Assembly: GCA_016765295.1 (NCBI GenBank)
Contig: JAESQF010000069.1
Span: forward strand, 1 to 42,045
Direction: 5' to 3'
From: Oleispira sp.
GTDB taxonomy: Bacteria > Pseudomonadota > Gammaproteobacteria > Pseudomonadales > Oceanobacteraceae
Length of the DNA: 42,045 bases
Part shown: in pieces, positions 10,699 to 20,761 of the stretch
How the letters are laid out: each line of letters opens with the position of its first letter
Position numbering within the stretch: the first letter of the stretch is position 1
Notes under the pieces: generated by a model
What the model was told of the DNA's origin: nothing
Databases searched by the model: none
What the model saw: the letters and a program-made list of their open reading frames with translations, nothing else
Made by a program: the position numbers and the translations under genes

Positions 10699-11658
10699 TT
10701 AGCTAACTTCGGAAAGTACCTGCGGTTCTTTGATATGAAGTTGCTCTTGCCAAGCTTGCTGAATACGAGTTAAAAATGATTCAGGGTGATGGCTAGACAA
10801 ACTACGTAACCAGCCTTGGATAATGGTTTCATCAAGGTCAAAGATGTACGTTAGCTGGCTAATAGAGCAATTGGTTTGCAGTAATAACCATATTGTTAAT
10901 GGCTCGACTTGATAGTACTGGCGACGAAATCTCGGGTGTCTAACTTGTTCTATGGGAGCCCCTAAAAAATCACAAATGATCTTTTCGGCCTGTTCTCGCA
11001 TTTCAATAATTTGTGTATCAGAAAGCCCAGTAGGCGTTTTTTTGTTTCTAAGGTGTAGAGTTATATAAGCATTGCTTGCTAACGCTTGATAGAGGTGATT
11101 CTTTGATAATTCGATATCCCAAGGGCTGAATTGTTCCATTATTCGCTCATAACGGAGGGCGGTATTCATGCGTTGCTTGGTCATACGTTTAAGCATATGG
11201 TGGCTAGCTAGCCATGCTGGCTGCTCATGACTTCTATAGTACTGATCAGAACTCCAAGAATAGACTTCAGGACTAACCACAAGGCCTTTTCTCACTGGCC
11301 AATGATGCAGCTCCATCACCAGTGGCACTAAGTATCGATCTTCTTCTATAAATACCACATCCGCTGATTCAGAGATGATTTGCTGGTGTTTATGCCAAAG
11401 TTTGAAATGCAGTTCCTGCATCTGGGCACGAATGTTATCTAAGATTATTTGCCAGTCTTGGTCGCAGCGCATAACCCAGCTCGCTTGGTATTCAGAGAAT
11501 ACATAAGCGATAAGTTGGCAGTCTGTTTCTTGCGCTAAAATTTTTCTGAAGTATTCATATTCGAACACAGAGCGAAAAAGTGGGGCGTTTTTTGCGCCGT
11601 GAACCGTGAAAAGATAGGTTCCAGCTCCATTGAGTATCATTCTTTTATCCATACTCAT
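10699..11658 (-). CDS. RAYT/Y1-transposase-derived protein lacking the HUH motif
   Basis: 319 aa. The N-terminal half follows the REP-associated tyrosine transposase plan: a VHGAKNAPLFRS strand in place of the usual HVTNRGNNRQ-IF, then CQLIAYVFSEYQASWVM where active members have HAYCLMPNHVHLLV. A later stretch, HHWPVRKGLVVSPEVYSWSSDQY, matches the family's ELNPVRAGLV-P-Y-WSSY signature. The two metal-binding histidines are replaced by Gln and Ser, so DNA cleavage is not expected. The frame is intact and the C-terminal ~130 residues look like a helical, DnaA/HTH-type region. I infer a domesticated, non-catalytic DNA-binding protein. It is transcribed divergently from yajQ, with 112 bases between them. 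Confidence 0.7.
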   Translation of the reverse strand: MSMDKRMILNGAGTYLFTVHGAKNAPLFRSVFEYEYFRKILAQETDCQLIAYVFSEYQASWVMRCDQDWQIILDNIRAQMQELHFKLWHKHQQIISESADVVFIEEDRYLVPLVMELHHWPVRKGLVVSPEVYSWSSDQYYRSHEQPAWLASHHMLKRMTKQRMNTALRYERIMEQFSPWDIELSKNHLYQALASNAYITLHLRNKKTPTGLSDTQIIEMREQAEKIICDFLGAPIEQVRHPRFRRQYYQVEPLTIWLLLQTNCSISQLTYIFDLDETIIQGWLRSLSSHHPESFLTRIQQAWQEQLHIKEPQVLSEVS

Positions 11659-11770
11659 AATGTAGCCGATTATTGCCAGAGTGCCATTTAAAGGGTATAT
11701 ATAGCGTAATTAATCTATTTATTCATCGACGTAACCTATCAACTCAATATATTAAAATGGGAGGCGGCTT

Positions 11771-12256
11771 ATGCCATCTTTTGACATAGTTTCAGAAATT
11801 GAAAAGCACGAAGCACAAAACGCAGTAGATTCAGCCAATCGCGAAATCACAACTCGCTTTGATTTTAAAGGGGTGAATGCGTCCTTTGAATTGAAAGATA
11901 AAGAAGTGATGATGACCGCGAATGAAGAGTTTCAGATTGAGCAAATGAAGCCGATGCTTGAAGCGAACCTTATTAAACGAAAAATTAAGGTTTCTTGCCT
12001 TGAATACGAGAAGTTGATGGGGGCGGGTAAGCAAGTGAAGATGGCGGCTGTTTTACGTCAGGGGATTGATAAAGACCTAGGTCGTATAATAAATAAGAAG
12101 ATCAAAGAAAGTAAGATCAAGGTAACGTCAGCGGTACAAGGCGAAATGGTTCGCGTAACCGGTAAAAAGCGCGATGAGTTGCAGCAAGTGATGCAGATGC
12201 TAAAAGCCGATGAAGAGATCGAACTGCCGTTGATGTTTAAAAACTTCAAAGATTAA
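11771..12256 (+). CDS. yajQ: YajQ family nucleotide / cyclic di-GMP binding protein
   Basis: 161 aa, full length for the DUF520/YajQ family, starting MPSFDIVSEIEKHEAQNAVDS and containing the RFDFKGV segment and a C-terminal EIELPLMFKNFKD close to the family consensus. A strong GGGAGG site lies just before the ATG. Family knowledge: a small cytoplasmic two-domain RNP-fold protein; in Xanthomonas and Pseudomonas homologues bind cyclic di-GMP and influence gene expression through a partner regulator. It is a single-gene unit ending at a clear intrinsic terminator. The divergent neighbour is the RAYT-derived protein. Confidence 0.96.
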   Translation: MPSFDIVSEIEKHEAQNAVDSANREITTRFDFKGVNASFELKDKEVMMTANEEFQIEQMKPMLEANLIKRKIKVSCLEYEKLMGAGKQVKMAAVLRQGIDKDLGRIINKKIKESKIKVTSAVQGEMVRVTGKKRDELQQVMQMLKADEEIELPLMFKNFKD

Positions 12257-12313
12257 ATTTGTCGACAGGCAAATTTAGTTGAGCTGAATATCTAGCTCTA
12301 GAAAGCATGAAAG

Positions 12314-12347
12314 CCCGCCTTGCTAGTCAGCAAGTACGGGTTTTTTT
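12314..12347 (+). terminator. Rho-independent terminator of yajQ, overlapping the ampG 3' end
   Basis: CCCG-C-CTTGCT, loop AGTC, AGCAAG-TA-CGGG, followed by seven T. The hairpin contains the TAG stop codon and last codons of the convergent ampG gene, so this sequence is both coding (minus strand) and terminator (plus strand). Confidence 0.85.
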
Positions 12348-13696
12348 AGGTCAGCCGTTTGTGCATGCCAAGGTGCGACTTTGAACAGTAGCAACATGCC
12401 AGGAATCGCGATCACCGTGCAGACTAGAAAGAAGTTAGTCCAGCCAATATTCTCTACGATAATCCCCGTGGTTGAGCTAGCAAACGTTCTCGGCAGTGCC
12501 GTCAGCGCGGTAAACAGTGCCAGTTGCGTTGCGGTATATGCAGGAGAGGTAGTACGAGCAATAAAAGCAACAAAAGCCGCGGTGCCTAAGCCAACCCCCA
12601 GGTATTCAAAAGCAATCACGAGGGCGAGGACCCAAAGATTGTAGCCAACTTCAGCCAAAACGGCGAAGCCCATAATGGACATTATTTGCACACAGCCAAA
12701 TAACCATAAAGCTTTATTAATACCGATTTTCAGCATTAATACCCCACCTAAAATGCCACCGATAATCGCTGGCCAGAGTGCTGCATGTTTGGCGACTAAA
12801 CCAATCTCTGTTTTTGTGAAACCTAAATCAAGATAAAAGGGAGTTGATAACGCGGTCGCCATACTGTCGCCGAGTTTGTAGAGAAACATAAAAGACAGTA
12901 TCCATAGGGCGTACTGCACGCCATGTCGGCCAAAGAATTCTTGAAAAGGTTCTATAATTGCTGCTTTTAACGTGGGGGGGCGATGACTATTAACTTTCGG
13001 CTCTTCACTGAATAGCACCATTAAAATGCCCAGAGATAGAAAAGCCGCAGTGATCATGAATACTATGTCCCAAGCATAATGGTCGGCCAAAATGAGTGAA
13101 AGGGACCCAGGTATCAGGCCTGCTATACGATAAGTTGTTACATGAATACTATTCCCTAAACCCAGCTCGCGATCAGGTAAAATTTCACGACGAAAGGCAT
13201 CAATGCATATATCTAAACTTGCGCTTAAAAATGCAGTGACGGCACATAACGCAGCGATTTCAGCCAGTTGGGTTTTAGGATCTAAATAACCTAGAACCCC
13301 GATACTGCCTAACATTAATACCTGAGTAATCAGCATCCAGCTGCGGCGACGGCCCAAGGTAGAGGGAGCGTAGCGATCCATCAGCGGTGACCAGATAAAT
13401 TTCCAAGTATAAGGAATACCGACTAAGGCAAAAAATCCAATTTCTTTTAGGCCAACCCCTTCACTGCGTAACCAGGCAGGAACGAGTTGAATAATAATAA
13501 ATAAGGGTAAGCCCGAGGCAAAACCAGTAAATAGACAAATGAGTAATCGACGTTGTAAAAAAGGTGTAAGCCAATTGGGAATAGCACTGGAGATATTAGG
13601 AGAGACGAAATTAGACATCTCTGGATTTGAAGCCTTTAGATTTGAGGCTTCTGGATTTAAAGTCTCTGAGTTAGAAGAATTGCCTAGCATTGCCAC
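12323..13696 (-). CDS. ampG: AmpG-like MFS permease (muropeptide transporter)
   Basis: 457 aa with about 12 membrane segments. Family signatures are visible: LFTGFASGLPLFI near the first helix, IPYTWKFIWSPLMDRYAPSTLGRRRSWM in the 2-3 loop, and SASLDICIDAFRREIL. Family knowledge: AmpG imports GlcNAc-anhydro-muropeptides released from peptidoglycan into the cytoplasm for recycling, and in some species its flux controls beta-lactamase induction. A hydrophilic N-terminal extension of about 45 residues precedes the core; it is largely a five-residue repeat (like NPEAS/NLKAS/NPEMS) coded by four 15-bp units at 13620-13679. The start codon overlaps the 3' end of the upstream alkyltransferase-like gene by 13 bp, so the two are probably translationally coupled. 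Confidence 0.9.
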   Translation of the reverse strand: MAMLGNSSNSETLNPEASNLKASNPEMSNFVSPNISSAIPNWLTPFLQRRLLICLFTGFASGLPLFIIIQLVPAWLRSEGVGLKEIGFFALVGIPYTWKFIWSPLMDRYAPSTLGRRRSWMLITQVLMLGSIGVLGYLDPKTQLAEIAALCAVTAFLSASLDICIDAFRREILPDRELGLGNSIHVTTYRIAGLIPGSLSLILADHYAWDIVFMITAAFLSLGILMVLFSEEPKVNSHRPPTLKAAIIEPFQEFFGRHGVQYALWILSFMFLYKLGDSMATALSTPFYLDLGFTKTEIGLVAKHAALWPAIIGGILGGVLMLKIGINKALWLFGCVQIMSIMGFAVLAEVGYNLWVLALVIAFEYLGVGLGTAAFVAFIARTTSPAYTATQLALFTALTALPRTFASSTTGIIVENIGWTNFFLVCTVIAIPGMLLLFKVAPWHAQTADLKKPVLAD

Positions 13697-13992
13697 TGAT
13701 AGTCCTTTAATCGAATGCGGCCATTGTGCAACAGAATGCCTTCATCTGCTAGTTTGTCTTTTTGCACAAGCCAAGCCTCGCTTCCTTCGGGAAAGCTGAT
13801 TTTTCCTTGCGCATTAATCACTCTATGCCAAGGCAAGGAAGAATCTTGCGGCAGGTGTTTCAGGGTACGGCCAACCCAGCGGGCGGAACTGGGCCGGCCA
13901 GCTAAACGCGCTAGCTGACCGTAGGTCGCGACATTACCCGAAGGGATTGCAGCGATGAACTGATATAAGGTTTCTTCTGGTGTCATCATCAT
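13684..13992 (-). CDS. Alkyltransferase-like protein (ATL/YbaZ family)
   Basis: 102 aa, corresponding to the C-terminal DNA-binding domain of O6-alkylguanine transferases. It contains the helix-turn-helix stretch IPSGNVATYGQLARLAG, RPSSARWVGRTL, and the active-site motif as PWHRV with Trp55 in place of the reactive Cys of PCHRV. Family knowledge: this substitution defines ATL proteins, which bind O6-alkylguanine lesions and hand them to nucleotide excision repair instead of removing the alkyl group. It overlaps ampG by 13 bp at its 3' end. The ATG-rich start (three consecutive Met codons) leaves the exact start uncertain by one or two codons. Confidence 0.93.
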   Translation of the reverse strand: MMMTPEETLYQFIAAIPSGNVATYGQLARLAGRPSSARWVGRTLKHLPQDSSLPWHRVINAQGKISFPEGSEAWLVQKDKLADEGILLHNGRIRLKDYQWQC

Positions 13993-14013
13993 TTGATGAT
14001 AATAGAAGAACGC

Positions 14014-14796
14014 TTATATACGCAAACCACCATCACATTCGATGATACGACCGGTGTAATAATCATTTTCGAAAATAAAGGCGGCAGAATGGGCAATCTC
14101 ATCGGGCTTACCCATGCGCTTTAAAGGAATACCTGCAGTCATTTTTGCCAGCGCTTCTGGTTTCATACTATTGGTCATTTCAGTTTCGATAAATCCCGGA
14201 GCAATTGCAGCCACACGAATATTTTGACGAGCCAGCTCTTTTGCCCAAGTCACTGTCATTGCAGCAACACCGGCCTTAGCAGCAGAGTAATTGCTTTGGC
14301 CCATATTGCCGGCTCTAGAAATACTGGAGATATTAATAATGCAGCCTGCACAGTCCTCTATTTCACCCTTGGCTTGAGCTTGCTTGATCATTTGAATAGA
14401 CGCTTCGCGGGCGCATAGAAATACACCCGTCAAATTAACATCAATCACGGCTTGCCACTGCGGCATAGAAAGTTTAGATATTTCATCACCTTTGGCTTTA
14501 ACCATAAGGCCATCGCGAAGAATTCCCGCATTGTTGATTAAGCCATCTAGGCTGCCCAATTGCGCAGGAATCGCAGCAAACGTTTCTTCTACTTGCTGTT
14601 CGTCAGCCACATTACAGGAGAAAATCGCCGCTTTACGGCCTGTTGCTTCGACTAGTTTCTGGGTTTCTTCCATTTGCTCTGGGTTTAAATCGATGATGGC
14701 AATATTAGCCCCGCGATTTGCCAAATAAACGGCCATTGCTCGGCCTAAACCTTGGCCTGCCCCCGTAATTGCGATCACTTTATCGGTTAAATTCAT
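14014..14796 (-). CDS. Short-chain dehydrogenase/reductase, FabG-like
   Basis: 260 aa from the ATG at 14796, chosen because GAGGAA lies six bases upstream and the family start ([18 protein letters not shown]) follows at once; an open frame continues 25 codons further 5' but without support. The classical SDR pattern is complete: cofactor motif TGAGQGLG (11-18), NNAG (88-91), Asn121, catalytic Ser157, Tyr170 and Lys174 (NYSAAKAG), and the C-terminal PGFIETEM. Most similar to 3-oxoacyl-ACP or acetoacetyl-CoA reductases, which reduce 3-keto groups with NAD(P)H. Substrate cannot be fixed from sequence. An insertion around 99-110 ([11 protein letters not shown]) is longer than in E. coli FabG. It is upstream of the ATL-ampG pair on the same strand. 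Confidence 0.9.
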   Translation of the reverse strand: MNLTDKVIAITGAGQGLGRAMAVYLANRGANIAIIDLNPEQMEETQKLVEATGRKAAIFSCNVADEQQVEETFAAIPAQLGSLDGLINNAGILRDGLMVKAKGDEISKLSMPQWQAVIDVNLTGVFLCAREASIQMIKQAQAKGEIEDCAGCIINISSISRAGNMGQSNYSAAKAGVAAMTVTWAKELARQNIRVAAIAPGFIETEMTNSMKPEALAKMTAGIPLKRMGKPDEIAHSAAFIFENDYYTGRIIECDGGLRI

Positions 14797-15066
14797 GAGT
14801 ATTTCCTCAAAGTTTGAATAGTTAGTCAGCATTGCAGTCATTATAGACAGCTTGAGCCAGCAAAAAATCAATTCTATATGAATAAGCCAATAATCAGCGC
14901 AGAATCAGCTTTAGGTCGTATTCTTTCTATATAAGCCATACGATTCTTTACTAAGTATTTTGATATTTACTCTCAGACCTTGGTCATAACCTTGAAATAT
15001 TGAGTGATGAACCCATCTTAATCCTCATAGACACTGTATTTTATAAGTATGAAAAGAGTAGGAAAA

Positions 15067-15555
15067 ATGCCTTTATTAATTGTTTTTATTATTATCCCGT
15101 TAATCGAATTGGCTGTTATTTTAAAAGTTAATAGCTTTATTGGTATCGGTTGGACCTTAGGGTTAATCATTATTACTGCTTTTGTTGGGGTAAAGTTATT
15201 GCGCCGCCAGGGGATTAGTACTTTATTGCGTGCAAATCAGAAAATGCAGCAAGGGCAAATTCCAGCCCAAGAATTAGCAGAGGGCTTTTTGTTAGCACTA
15301 GCAGGGGCTCTATTATTAACCCCTGGGTTTGTTACCGATGCGATAGGCTTTACTTTATTGGTGCCAGCAACGCGTAGAGTATTAGTGCATAGAGTCATCG
15401 CTTTTATCACCCCTCGTATGATGTCGAATACTAGCTTTCAGTCGACCAGCAGTTTTGAATCGGGCTCATTTAAAGATGTGAATTCGCAACAGGATTCACA
15501 ACATAGACATGACAAAATCACCATTGAAGGTGAATATAGCAAAGACGATAAGTAG
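15067..15555 (+). CDS. fxsA: FxsA family membrane protein
   Basis: 162 aa from the ATG at 15067, preferred over 15049 because GAGTAGG precedes it and the family begins MPLLIVFIIIPLIELAV. Hydrophobic segments lie at about 3-22, 24-43 and 76-105, with the cytoplasmic RRQG turn and the LTPGFVTDAIGFTLLVP signature. Family knowledge: a small inner-membrane protein; overexpressed E. coli FxsA relieves F-plasmid exclusion of phage T7, and the normal role is not well defined. The hydrophilic Ser/Asp-rich tail is variable in the family. The gene directly precedes groES, a common arrangement in gammaproteobacteria. Confidence 0.9.
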   Translation: MPLLIVFIIIPLIELAVILKVNSFIGIGWTLGLIIITAFVGVKLLRRQGISTLLRANQKMQQGQIPAQELAEGFLLALAGALLLTPGFVTDAIGFTLLVPATRRVLVHRVIAFITPRMMSNTSFQSTSSFESGSFKDVNSQQDSQHRHDKITIEGEYSKDDK

Positions 15556-15572
15556 TTTTTTTTCACTTGGCC

Positions 15573-15600
15573 GTTGAATTCTCAGCGAAAGCCCCGATAA
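15573..15600 (+). promoter_or_regulatory. Candidate sigma-32 heat-shock promoter of groES-groEL
   Basis: GTTGAA (-35-like, consensus CTTGAA) and CCCCGATAA (-10-like, consensus CCCCATNT) are separated by 13 bases, close to the expected spacing, about 95 bases before groES. Match is by eye and not tested. Confidence 0.5.
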
Positions 15601-15618
15601 ATTAACCATCTATTTTTG

Positions 15619-15643
15619 ACGGAGGTATTAAACCTCTGTTTTC
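15619..15643 (+). other. Terminator-like hairpin in the groES 5' leader
   Basis: ACGGAGGT pairs with ACCTCTGT (one G-U pair) around a 5-base loop, followed by TTTCCC. It may end fxsA transcription, or act as a leader structure if transcripts start at the candidate heat-shock promoter upstream. A second small dyad (GATCC / GGATC, about 15652-15669) lies just before the groES ribosome binding site. Confidence 0.45.
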
Positions 15644-15693
15644 CCTTATTTGATCCGAATAATTAGGATCTAAACCGTTGGAGAGTCTAGCAA

Positions 15694-15987
15694 ATGAAAA
15701 TCCGTCCACTACATGACCGTATTGTTGTTCGTCGTAAAGAAGAAGAAACTGCAACTGCAGGTGGCATTATTTTACCAGGCGCAGCTGCCGAAAAACCAAA
15801 TCAAGGTGAAGTGATCTCTGTAGGAACCGGTCGTATTCTTGATAATGGGTCAGTTCAGGCGTTAGCCGTTAAAGAAGGCGATGTTGTTGTTTTTGGTAAG
15901 TACTCTGGTCAAAATACCATCGATATTGATGGTGAAGAATTATTGATTTTGAATGAAAGTGATATCTACGGCGTTATTGAAGCGTAA
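15694..15987 (+). CDS. groES: Co-chaperonin GroES
   Basis: 97 aa, the standard length. It starts [18 protein letters not shown], includes the mobile loop [11 protein letters not shown] that docks on GroEL, and ends in SDIYGVIEA. The protein forms a heptameric lid that closes the GroEL folding chamber in the cytoplasm. GGAGAG lies eight bases before the ATG. It is followed after 48 bases by groEL in the same operon. The promoter region holds a candidate sigma-32 site. Confidence 0.99.
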   Translation: MKIRPLHDRIVVRRKEEETATAGGIILPGAAAEKPNQGEVISVGTGRILDNGSVQALAVKEGDVVVFGKYSGQNTIDIDGEELLILNESDIYGVIEA

Positions 15988-16026
15988 TTATTACACTCAC
16001 TTTTTTATTGCATACACAAATTTTAA

Positions 16027-17682
<1,656 letters not shown>

Positions 17683-17705
17683 TCACTTGTTGATTTATTG
17701 CCTTT

Positions 17706-17806
17706 GAGCTTCTATTTATTAGCAGAAGCTCATATTAAAAAGCCGTATCTCTTATGAACACAGTATTTCTGATGGAAGCTGTATTTATTAAGAGTGCGGC
17801 TTTTTT
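17706..17806 (+). terminator. Double hairpin terminator region after groEL
   Basis: First dyad: GAGCTTCT / AGAAGCTC (17706-17731). Second: a long dyad in which AAAAGCCG and TCTCTTA pair with TAAGAG and CGGCTTTT, ending in six T (17738-17806). The second is the likely intrinsic terminator. Confidence 0.75.
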
Positions 17807-17943
17807 AGCTGTCAGATATGAAAAATACTCGGAATCGTGTAATTTAATGTTACTAGATGGATTGTAATCTTGAGTTCAGACATGGAGCGTGATTGTATGG
17901 CCCTACCTAAAGATCCAATACAAAATAGAAATATAATAAGCGT

Positions 17944-20646
17944 ATGGCACTGATGAAGACTTCTTCATTTAATACAGATCAGAATGCATGGCTCTCTAAA
18001 CGTGACCAAAAGATTCTATCTTCTTGGGTGGCCCTAAATAGCCAGCCAGCGGAATTACCTGAGCACTATTTAGCCCGATCTGAATTATCACAAAGACTGA
18101 CCCAAGCTAAGGCCATTACCTGGCTATTAGCCCCTGCTGGCTATGGCAAAAGCGTGCTATTGAGTGATTGGTATACCCAGACTTTAGAGCATAATCCAGC
18201 TTCTGGGCAAGGCCAAGCATTGGGCATTTGGTTATCTTTGGGTATTAAAGACAATCAGGCGGTATTTTTATTACGCCACTTATTAGAAGCCATCAACAAT
18301 ACCATTCCAGGGGTTGTTACTGATGCTTTAGCCCACCTGTTAGCATTGGAAGGTCAAAATAATGAAGATTATGAAGCTGTCTTATTATTGCTACTTGATG
18401 AATTAAAAGATCTAAACTGCCCACTTATTTTGGTCATGGATAACCTCCATTGCATTGATGATCCTGCAGCATGGCAAGTTGTGCAATATATTATGACGCA
18501 ACTGCCGAGCAATATGCGTTTGATGCTGTCATCACGTTATATTCCAGTAGCGTTAGGCCGCTTACGCTTAGATCCTAGATTAGATTTTATTAAACAAAAT
18601 GAACTGTGTTTTAGTCTACAAGAACTTGAAATGTGGTTAAAACAAAGTGGCATTGATGATCAGCAGCAAGCTTTAGGATTGATGCAACGCTTGCAAGGTT
18701 GGCCAGCAGGATTAGGTTTATGGCTTGCGTGTCGTAATAATAGTTGCAAAGACGGGGAGAAAATCAGTCAGGAGCAAGAGCAGCTAAGCGATTATTTGAT
18801 GGGGGAAGTATTAAATGATTTAGACGATTCACTGAAAAACTTTCTGATTAAAATTGCTCCATTACAATATTTCAACGAAAACTTGTGCAATCAAATTTTA
18901 CGGCTGGACGATAGCAGCGGTTGGATTCAGCAATTGCTGCACTTCAATATCTTTATTAATAATGTAGAGCAACGCCCTGGCTGGTACAGTTTGCACCCTT
19001 TGTTGATAGAGGTCTTGAGTCCACTAAACAGTGAGCAGCAGCGTAAACAAACTCACTTAATAGCGTTTCAATATTTAAAGGAAAAAGATTTTCGTGTTGA
19101 GGCTTTGCAGCATGCACGCTTAGGCGAATTAACCGAAGAAGCTGTTAAGTGGGTAGAGAGTGAAATCGATAGTATTATTGCCGATTTAAATTTCTCGGAA
19201 GTACTCGCTTGGTGTGAAATTGCTGGGGAAGAAATAATTGAGCGTTCACTGCGCTTACAGTTGGTGCAGATATGGAGTTTATTATTAACCTATCAATATC
19301 AAGGGGCGATTGATTTAGTTGGCCGTTTAAATAGTGCTCAGGTTGAAATGCACTTCCCTGGTCAGTTACTGGCTATGAAAGGATACATTGCTCGAGGGCA
19401 GGGTAGTAATGCTCAAGCCCGCAGTTTATGTGAATTAGCGTTAAAAGAATTACCCAAAGACCGCTTTGGCATTCGTGTATTGATGTGCTCCACTTTAACC
19501 AATATAGAATTGGTTAATAAAAAACCTGAAGCCGCACGTATTTGGAATCGGCTTGAGTTGGAGATAGCCCGCCAGAATCAAGCAACCGGATTAGAAGTTC
19601 TGGCATTATTTGATTACGCTCGAGTTGAGCAGTTTCGTGGTCATGTTAATCGTAGTTTGGAAGTGATTGAACAAGGTTTGTTGCTGGCGAAAAGCTTACC
19701 ATCACAAAACGGATTCTTTCCCAGACCTAGATTAGTGCTTTATCGCGGCTTTATTCGTTGGTTACAAGGCAATAAAGACGCGGCATTAGAAGATATTTAT
19801 AACGGTATTGATGAAGCCCATCAGTGTCGGGATGTAACGGTATTATTGGGTTATAGTTTATTAGCTTTGATTTATTTATTTGATCAAAAAACGGATCAAG
19901 CGCTGGATACCTTGGCCCAAGCTGAACGATTGATGCAGCGCTGGCGGGTCAGTGAGGGGGTTTATCAGCCTTGGATCGCTATTGTAAAAGCCAATATTTG
20001 GATGGGCCTTGAAAAATGGCCACGTGCTGAACAGAGTTTGAAATTTGTATCTCTAGCGCTTTTGCCAAGTGAAGATGACGGCTCTGAATTGAGCGGCTCA
20101 GAATTATTTCCTATGCAATCAGACTTCTATCGTTTGACGCAAGCGCGCTTAATGGTGCAGCAACAGCAATGTCATCAGGCTGAAAAAATCATAGCGCCGA
20201 TACTCGAAGGAGGCCAAGGTGGGCTGGTTGGTTTATTTACTCACCTTATGTTGTCGTCAATTCATACTGCGAATAATCAGCTTACTAAGGCGAAGCAGTC
20301 TTGGCAAAAAGCCATGAAATTTGCCAACGCAGAAAAGATTCAGGTTGATATTACTCCCTTGCTGCCTAATTCTAATATGACTTTATTTAATAGCAGTAAT
20401 AAGCTGAGTGGAAAGCTAGGTGAAAAAACGAAAGGCAGTAGCGGTGGCGACTACTCAAATTTAAGTGTGCGTGAAAAAGAAGTCTTAGCCTTAATAGCGG
20501 ATGGCTTCTCAAATCAAGAAATTGCTGATCAGTTGTTTATTTCATTACATACAGTGAAAACCCACGCGCGTAAAATTAACGCCAAACTTGGGGCGAAAAG
20601 CCGTACCCAGGCTATTGTTAAGGCGCGTGAGTTAACCATTATTTAG
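17944..20646 (+). CDS. MalT-like (LAL) LuxR-family transcriptional regulator
   Basis: 900 aa. An N-terminal STAND-type ATPase has Walker A APAGYGKSVLL (about 63-73) and a Walker-B-like LILVMDN (about 160-166). A long helical TPR-like sensor region follows. The C-terminus is a LuxR helix-turn-helix (about 838-900: LSVREKEVLALIADGFSNQEIADQLFIS... KTHARKINAKLGAKSRTQAIVKA). Family knowledge: LAL regulators are inducer- and ATP-dependent activators, for example MalT for maltose and AlkS for alkanes. No target operon is adjacent, so the inducer is unknown; AlkS is a reasonable comparison in this group of bacteria, but there is no alkB in the window. The ribosome binding site is weak and the start could also be the ATG three codons later. 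Confidence 0.9.
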   Translation: MALMKTSSFNTDQNAWLSKRDQKILSSWVALNSQPAELPEHYLARSELSQRLTQAKAITWLLAPAGYGKSVLLSDWYTQTLEHNPASGQGQALGIWLSLGIKDNQAVFLLRHLLEAINNTIPGVVTDALAHLLALEGQNNEDYEAVLLLLLDELKDLNCPLILVMDNLHCIDDPAAWQVVQYIMTQLPSNMRLMLSSRYIPVALGRLRLDPRLDFIKQNELCFSLQELEMWLKQSGIDDQQQALGLMQRLQGWPAGLGLWLACRNNSCKDGEKISQEQEQLSDYLMGEVLNDLDDSLKNFLIKIAPLQYFNENLCNQILRLDDSSGWIQQLLHFNIFINNVEQRPGWYSLHPLLIEVLSPLNSEQQRKQTHLIAFQYLKEKDFRVEALQHARLGELTEEAVKWVESEIDSIIADLNFSEVLAWCEIAGEEIIERSLRLQLVQIWSLLLTYQYQGAIDLVGRLNSAQVEMHFPGQLLAMKGYIARGQGSNAQARSLCELALKELPKDRFGIRVLMCSTLTNIELVNKKPEAARIWNRLELEIARQNQATGLEVLALFDYARVEQFRGHVNRSLEVIEQGLLLAKSLPSQNGFFPRPRLVLYRGFIRWLQGNKDAALEDIYNGIDEAHQCRDVTVLLGYSLLALIYLFDQKTDQALDTLAQAERLMQRWRVSEGVYQPWIAIVKANIWMGLEKWPRAEQSLKFVSLALLPSEDDGSELSGSELFPMQSDFYRLTQARLMVQQQQCHQAEKIIAPILEGGQGGLVGLFTHLMLSSIHTANNQLTKAKQSWQKAMKFANAEKIQVDITPLLPNSNMTLFNSSNKLSGKLGEKTKGSSGGDYSNLSVREKEVLALIADGFSNQEIADQLFISLHTVKTHARKINAKLGAKSRTQAIVKARELTII

Positions 20647-20663
20647 CATTAGAATGATCAATC

Positions 20664-20686
20664 TTCCCCTACAATTTGCAGGGGAA
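20664..20686 (+). terminator. Possible terminator hairpin after the LAL regulator
   Basis: TTCCCCT pairs with AGGGGAA around a 9-base loop, 18 bases after the stop codon. The following sequence TATTG is only weakly T-rich. Confidence 0.4.
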
Positions 20687-20761
20687 TATTGAAAGCTAGG
20701 CTACCTTTGTCTATACCTAACTAATACAGTTAATTTTAAATACATTAAGTATGAGGTTGGC

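Noticed and set aside
10699-11658. Calling the RAYT-like gene an active mobile element
   Set aside because: The HUH histidines are missing and no flanking terminal palindromes or target duplications were seen.
17944-20646. Naming the LAL regulator alkS
   Set aside because: The domain layout fits AlkS and MalT alike, and no alkane genes adjoin it.
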